A program made the position numbers and the translations under genes. A stretch of DNA of 64,000 bases, from positions 404,358 to 468,357 of the forward strand of contig NW_011887292.1 of assembly GCF_000151315.2 (NCBI RefSeq), written 5' to 3'. This document shows positions 60,274 through 64,000 of the stretch, piece after piece (the stretch's first letter is position 1; the number at the start of each line of letters is the position of its first letter). Source of the DNA: Capsaspora owczarzaki ATCC 30864. Taxonomy: Eukaryota > Opisthokonta > Filasterea. Under the pieces are notes generated by a model. That model was not told where the DNA came from. It did not search any database and worked only from the letters and a program-made list of their open reading frames with translations.

Positions 60274-62630
60274 TTATGATGAAGGAGAGATTCGACCAGT
60301 GCGTGATCCAAGCGATGTCATGGTCGCTGTTTTCGATAGGAAAGCGGTGTTGACACCGCTTGACAAGTTGTCGAGAACATTGTTGGAAACAACGCGAGGT
60401 ATGCCGTTGCTGCCGTTGCTGTTCATCCCGGTGGTCAGGCCGCTGTGGTCGCGAACGGTCACGGACAAGACATCTTCGATTTGCTGCCAGCGGAGTGACA
60501 TCTCCTCGGATTCTTTGCGCATGTGCGAGAGTGTCTGGAGCGCCGAGTGCACGGCATCGTTGAGACTGTCCAAGGAGCCACCGTGAGCGACACGGAAGCT
60601 GCCCATAAAGTTCTTGTTCTTGCGAGTGACATTCTCGAGCGCCTCGTGGGCTGCCTTCAGCTCAAGCTCGGCTGATTGGCGCCGGATGGTGTGCTGCTGC
60701 ATCTCAATCGCGAAGGTTCGCTGCAGCAGGATGCGCAGCTCATCCGACTGCACCCGCTCGTTCTGTGCCAGCAGCTGCTGCTCGGCACGCCGCAATGCAT
60801 CGCGCACTTGATCAAGCTCGCGTTCTGCGAAATTGAGTCGCTTTTCGAGTTGGTCAGAGTTCTCGCGGGACGTTTGCAGACGCGCGGCCTCGCGCTTGGC
60901 ATCATCAATCTCGCGCTGCAGCTTGGCCTCGAGTGCTTGCTTTTGGTTGAAAATCTCTTGCACGCTTTTGCCGTGGACGGCGGTCGTCTCACTCATTCGC
61001 TTTTCAAAATCGTCAGCCGCGAGCTGCGCCTTCGTCAGAGATTCGCCCATTTGCCGCAGCCTTTGATTTTGAGCTGTTGACTGGGCATGCGAGCGGAAGT
61101 ACAGAGCCAGCAAGATGGGCAGGGCAATCAGCAGTCCGTAGAGAGCGACTTCCTTGTAAATGTTTCGATCATCGGCTATCAAAGGGTTCGGGGGAAAAAA
61201 AACGAAAAAAAAAAAAACAAAAAAAAACACGAAAAAAGGGATCGGTTGAAATGAAAGTGTCAAGTGAGTAGGACAGAAACTGCCAAAGGCAGGATCGAAA
61301 CAAGAAGGAGACGTCGACAGGGTTACGTACGAATTCCGCCGAAAACAACATCCAGCGTAATCTGGTTGATCAGACGGTTCAAATGCTCGTGGTCAGTCAC
61401 ACCAATGTTCTGTCGAAGGTAGTAGCCATTGTTCATGGCCATGAACGGCAGCTTTTTGCCATCGACATTGTTGCGACGGAAGGCCGCAGCGTACTGGGGC
61501 AGTTGCACTTTCTCGACCAGCCACTTGGTGACGCCTTCTGTCGTCCACGAGCGGACTGTTGGGCATTAAACAAGACAATAAGTGAGTTGATTTGAACGTC
61601 AACTTCAGCAAGCAACAGCAACGCCACTGTGCACAAAGACACGACCAAAAAGCCCAACCTGGCGAGTGTGCCCAGCCTGTGGTCAATTCGCTGACAGAAA
61701 TAAAGTCGTTGTCGTCACGATCCGTGTCCAGCTTGTGGAATGCTTGCTGGCGCGCCTGCCACACTCGACCCATGCCTTTGGCGTCGTCTCCGGATAGAAA
61801 CTACAGCACAGATCAACAGGGTGCAGGGGTGTGAGTTTGAGGTTTTGAACTGAGGAAGAGTTTGGCATTCTTTTCTTTACCTTGGTTGACTCGAGCATGT
61901 TGATGGATCCATCATTGTCCTTGTCAAGCATGGAGTGCAGTTGCTTGATTGCTTCGGCTTCCTCGGAGGAGATGCCTATTGATGATGGAAATAAGCAACG
62001 TGAGTCGACAAATGCAAATTCCAGCATTGTGTCGAGTTTCGCTCAAACTGGTGATGCACCAAATTCCACTCGCACCAACACGCAGTGCAAAACGCCACCC
62101 CCAGAACAGGCAACCACATGCAGTCACACGCATTGAGGTCGAAGAAGGCATGCGAACGGGTGTGGAGGAATTCACGCTTTGCCCCTAGCGAAAAATCGAT
62201 CGCTCCCTCCACGTCCCGATGCGACTGCCGCTGCAGCGCGTGATGCTTTGCAAAGCCAAGGCAAACAGAAAACCCCCCAAAAAAATGCATGACACAACTC
62301 ACCAGAGCGTCGTTTTGCTCCCTTCGAGGAGGCCGAGTCGGACGACGAACCCAGCTTGTCAGTGCTGCTCTCGACGCCACTCGCTTGGAGCTCGCTCTCC
62401 ATTGCAGCAGCACTGTCATCGCTCGAGGCTGCCTCAATGTCGGCAGGAGCAGCATGCTGATCAGCAGCAGCGGCTGAGGCGGGCGGGGCTTTTGATGGAG
62501 TCGCGGCGTCGACGAGCGCAACCAGCAGCAACGAGCTCAGCAAGGCCAGAACGAGCCAGCGACGCAGCGTTGGTGTGGGCGTCGAACGCTTGGCATGCGA
62601 GCCTTGTCTCGATGGCGACCGTCCGGGCAT
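60274..62630 (-). CDS. STIM: STIM stromal interaction molecule (ER calcium sensor)
   Basis: Single-pass ER protein that senses luminal calcium and opens ORAI. Five exons on the minus strand: 62303-62630, 61881-61975, 61659-61800, 61331-61555, 60274-61175, giving 563 residues. Signal peptide RRWLVLALLSSLLLVALVDA. EF-hand loop DKDNDGSINMLE (127-138), then a second EF-like loop DRDDNDFISVSE in exon 3. SAM domain (about 189-262: SWTTEGVTKWLVEKVQLPQY, GYYLRQNIGV). TM helix EVALYGLLIALPILLALYF (272-290). CC1 contains KLQREIDDAKREAARLQ and ELDQVRDALRRAEQQLL. CAD/SOAR region contains NKNFMGSFRVAHGGSLDSL and SLRWQQIEDVL, matching human STIM1 GTFHVAHSSSLDD and HRWQQIE. The tail is short, and no Lys-rich PIP2-binding end is present. 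Confidence 0.93.
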
Positions 62631-64000
62631 TCCGACCTTGTTCGGTAAAGGACAAAAAAAAATACAATAATAAAAAATAATAAAAAATAAAAAAATAAAA
62701 AAAAAATAAAAAACACCAATCCAGAGCGAACACGAGAGCTCGTGCTTTTGTGTTGTCAAAGATGTTGAACGGAAGAGTGAGGCTGGGAAAGAGGGACTGG
62801 ACCAGAATCTTAGCAGTGATGTGGACTATTAATATTCGAAAGGAAATAGAACGCGGTGTGGTGTGCTTTGCTGTAACGAGTTTGCCAAGGGAGTCAAGCA
62901 AGCAAAATTCGGACACCCGATGTTGGGGCGTTGGTCCTTTTTTTTTTTTTTTTTTTTTTTTGCATTGGAATGGATTTGGTCGAGCTGATTGCGACATTGA
63001 TAGCTTGCAATTTCTGTCATTGTTGTCATGGATCGGCGTGTCAGCTCATTGAACTTGTTTGATTTGCTTGACAGATTGGACAGATTGGATGGCAAATTTG
63101 AGCGGTTTCAGCTTGGTTTCTACCGAATCGTTTTGGCTGAACGACTTTGGCACACGCTGCTCTGAGTAGTAGATAGAGAAGATGAAATCGCTGGCGCGAT
63201 TTAACGTCCGCGCTTCGCGCGGGTGAGAGTGACCGAGGGTAACCTCGATTTTAGATCCCAATCAATATAGACTATATTATATTATTATTTTTTTTAGGTG
63301 AAGAAGTGAGAGAGTGATAAAGAATAATTGCTTTCGTATGGAAGAAAAAAAAGGCCTTAGCGAAAAAAAGAAGATTTTTGGAGGACCACCCACTTTTTCA
63401 CCTCTTTTTTATTGAGGTACTGTATGGTTCAGTCCAGTCTCGATCCTTCCACCAGAGAAGGAAGGGATGGCGATGGTCCTTTATTTTTTTTTGTGGAGGG
63501 AGGGGGAGGGGAGGGAGGGGCGATGGTCCTTTTATTTCTCCTTCTAAGGGGGGAGGGGGGCGGGGCGATGGTCCTTTTCTCAGCGAATCAGATTATGGAG
63601 AATAAGGGTTTGTCTCTGGAATTTGCTCAAAGACTTTGGAGGAAAAATGCATTTTTATTTAAAAAATAAAAATGCCGAAGCTCGGCTCGGCTCGGCCGGC
63701 CAGAAATGTCCTCGGACATTGAAAACCGAAAAACAAAAAACCGCGGATCTCATTAATGCAATCCGAATGTCGTCGCTGAGGTTCGAACCCTTGACCTCTG
63801 TCCCGTTATATTCGAAATTTACAAGAGTTCTAACAAGACTTGTAAATGTTTTTGAAAATTTGTAATATTTTTGGATATTTAGATTGAACTAATCTCCTTG
63901 ACTCCCGGTGCCAGTTTCAAGAGATAATGGACGTAACCTTGAGGCCTTTTGACTGGTAGGTCACTGATAAGTGGATGTCCCCAAAAATTCTTGAGATCGC
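62631..64000. other. Non-coding region at the window end
   Basis: About 1.4 kb upstream of STIM. It begins with an A/T-rich run (about 62656-62713), followed by STIM upstream sequence, a T run (62938-62960) and then G-rich and palindromic sequence. Short open frames lack any recognisable product. The last 800 bp differ in composition from the rest of the window. Confidence 0.7.
63208..63847. repeat. Cluster of short perfect palindromes and direct repeats
   Basis: Six inverted repeats: 63208-63222 (CCGCGC/GCGCGG), 63234-63247 (CGAGG/CCTCG), 63649-63675 (GCATTTTTATTT with a 3-base loop), 63705-63720 (AATGTCC/GGACATT), 63780-63789 (GGTTCGAACC) and 63817-63847 (ATTTACAAG/CTTGTAAAT). Three direct copies of CGATGGTCCT lie at 63471, 63521 and 63566 among G-rich runs. 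Possibly a degenerate repeat element; no family recognised. Confidence 0.6.

Noticed and set aside
63775-63800. tRNA-like B box (GGTTCGAACCC)
   Set aside because: No matching acceptor, D or anticodon arms at tRNA spacing on either strand; the motif is a simple 10-bp palindrome.

Overview
The window is nuclear DNA from a unicellular eukaryote. Genes are dense, introns are short (about 60-900 bp, mostly GT-AG), coding DNA is GC-rich, and spacers hold homopolymers and microsatellites. The gene set combines animal-type signalling and trafficking genes (STIM, ORAI, cortactin, a claudin/PMP22-like tetraspan protein, GNPTAB, a FYVE-bearing myotubularin) with a fungal-type type I fatty acid synthase. 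That mixture fits a unicellular holozoan, most likely a filasterean such as Capsaspora. The species assignment is inference from gene content.

Layout. 1-13 kb: 3' part of a fused beta-alpha fatty acid synthase (+), then a spacer with a 100-N assembly gap. 13.8-17.8 kb: GT54/MGAT4-like glycosyltransferase with a WSC domain (-) and prenylcysteine oxidase (-). 18.1-29.3 kb (+): cortactin, a multipass membrane protein, an MTMR3/4-like phosphatase, and an unrecognised membrane protein. 29.5-34.6 kb: nine-exon GNPTAB (-), head to head with a single-exon mitochondrial DNA polymerase gamma (+, 34.9-39.8 kb). 40.6-48 kb (+): acetoacetyl-CoA synthetase and THOC5. 48.1-53.1 kb: claudin-like protein (+), DNAJC17 (-), an NDUFA4-like small protein (+), Derlin (+). 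53.4-58.2 kb (-): VPS29, an LRR-like protein, AK3-type adenylate kinase. 58.6-62.6 kb: ORAI (+) and STIM (-), convergent, with stop codons 136 bp apart. The last 1.4 kb is non-coding, low-complexity and rich in short palindromes.

The most notable feature is the ORAI-STIM pair. These are the pore and the ER calcium sensor of store-operated calcium entry, and here they are immediate tail-to-tail neighbours. The ORAI pore helix keeps the selectivity-filter Glu but has Phe and Thr where human ORAI1 has Arg91 and Val102. STIM keeps two EF-hand loops with canonical ligand residues, whereas the second is degenerate in animals. Other highlights are the one-chain FAS with two tandem ACPs, two GC-AG introns, a conserved S1P-type cleavage site in GNPTAB, and a one-base reading-frame discrepancy in VPS29.

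Exon boundaries were read by eye from splice consensus, reading phase and remembered family sequences. No alignment or database search was run.
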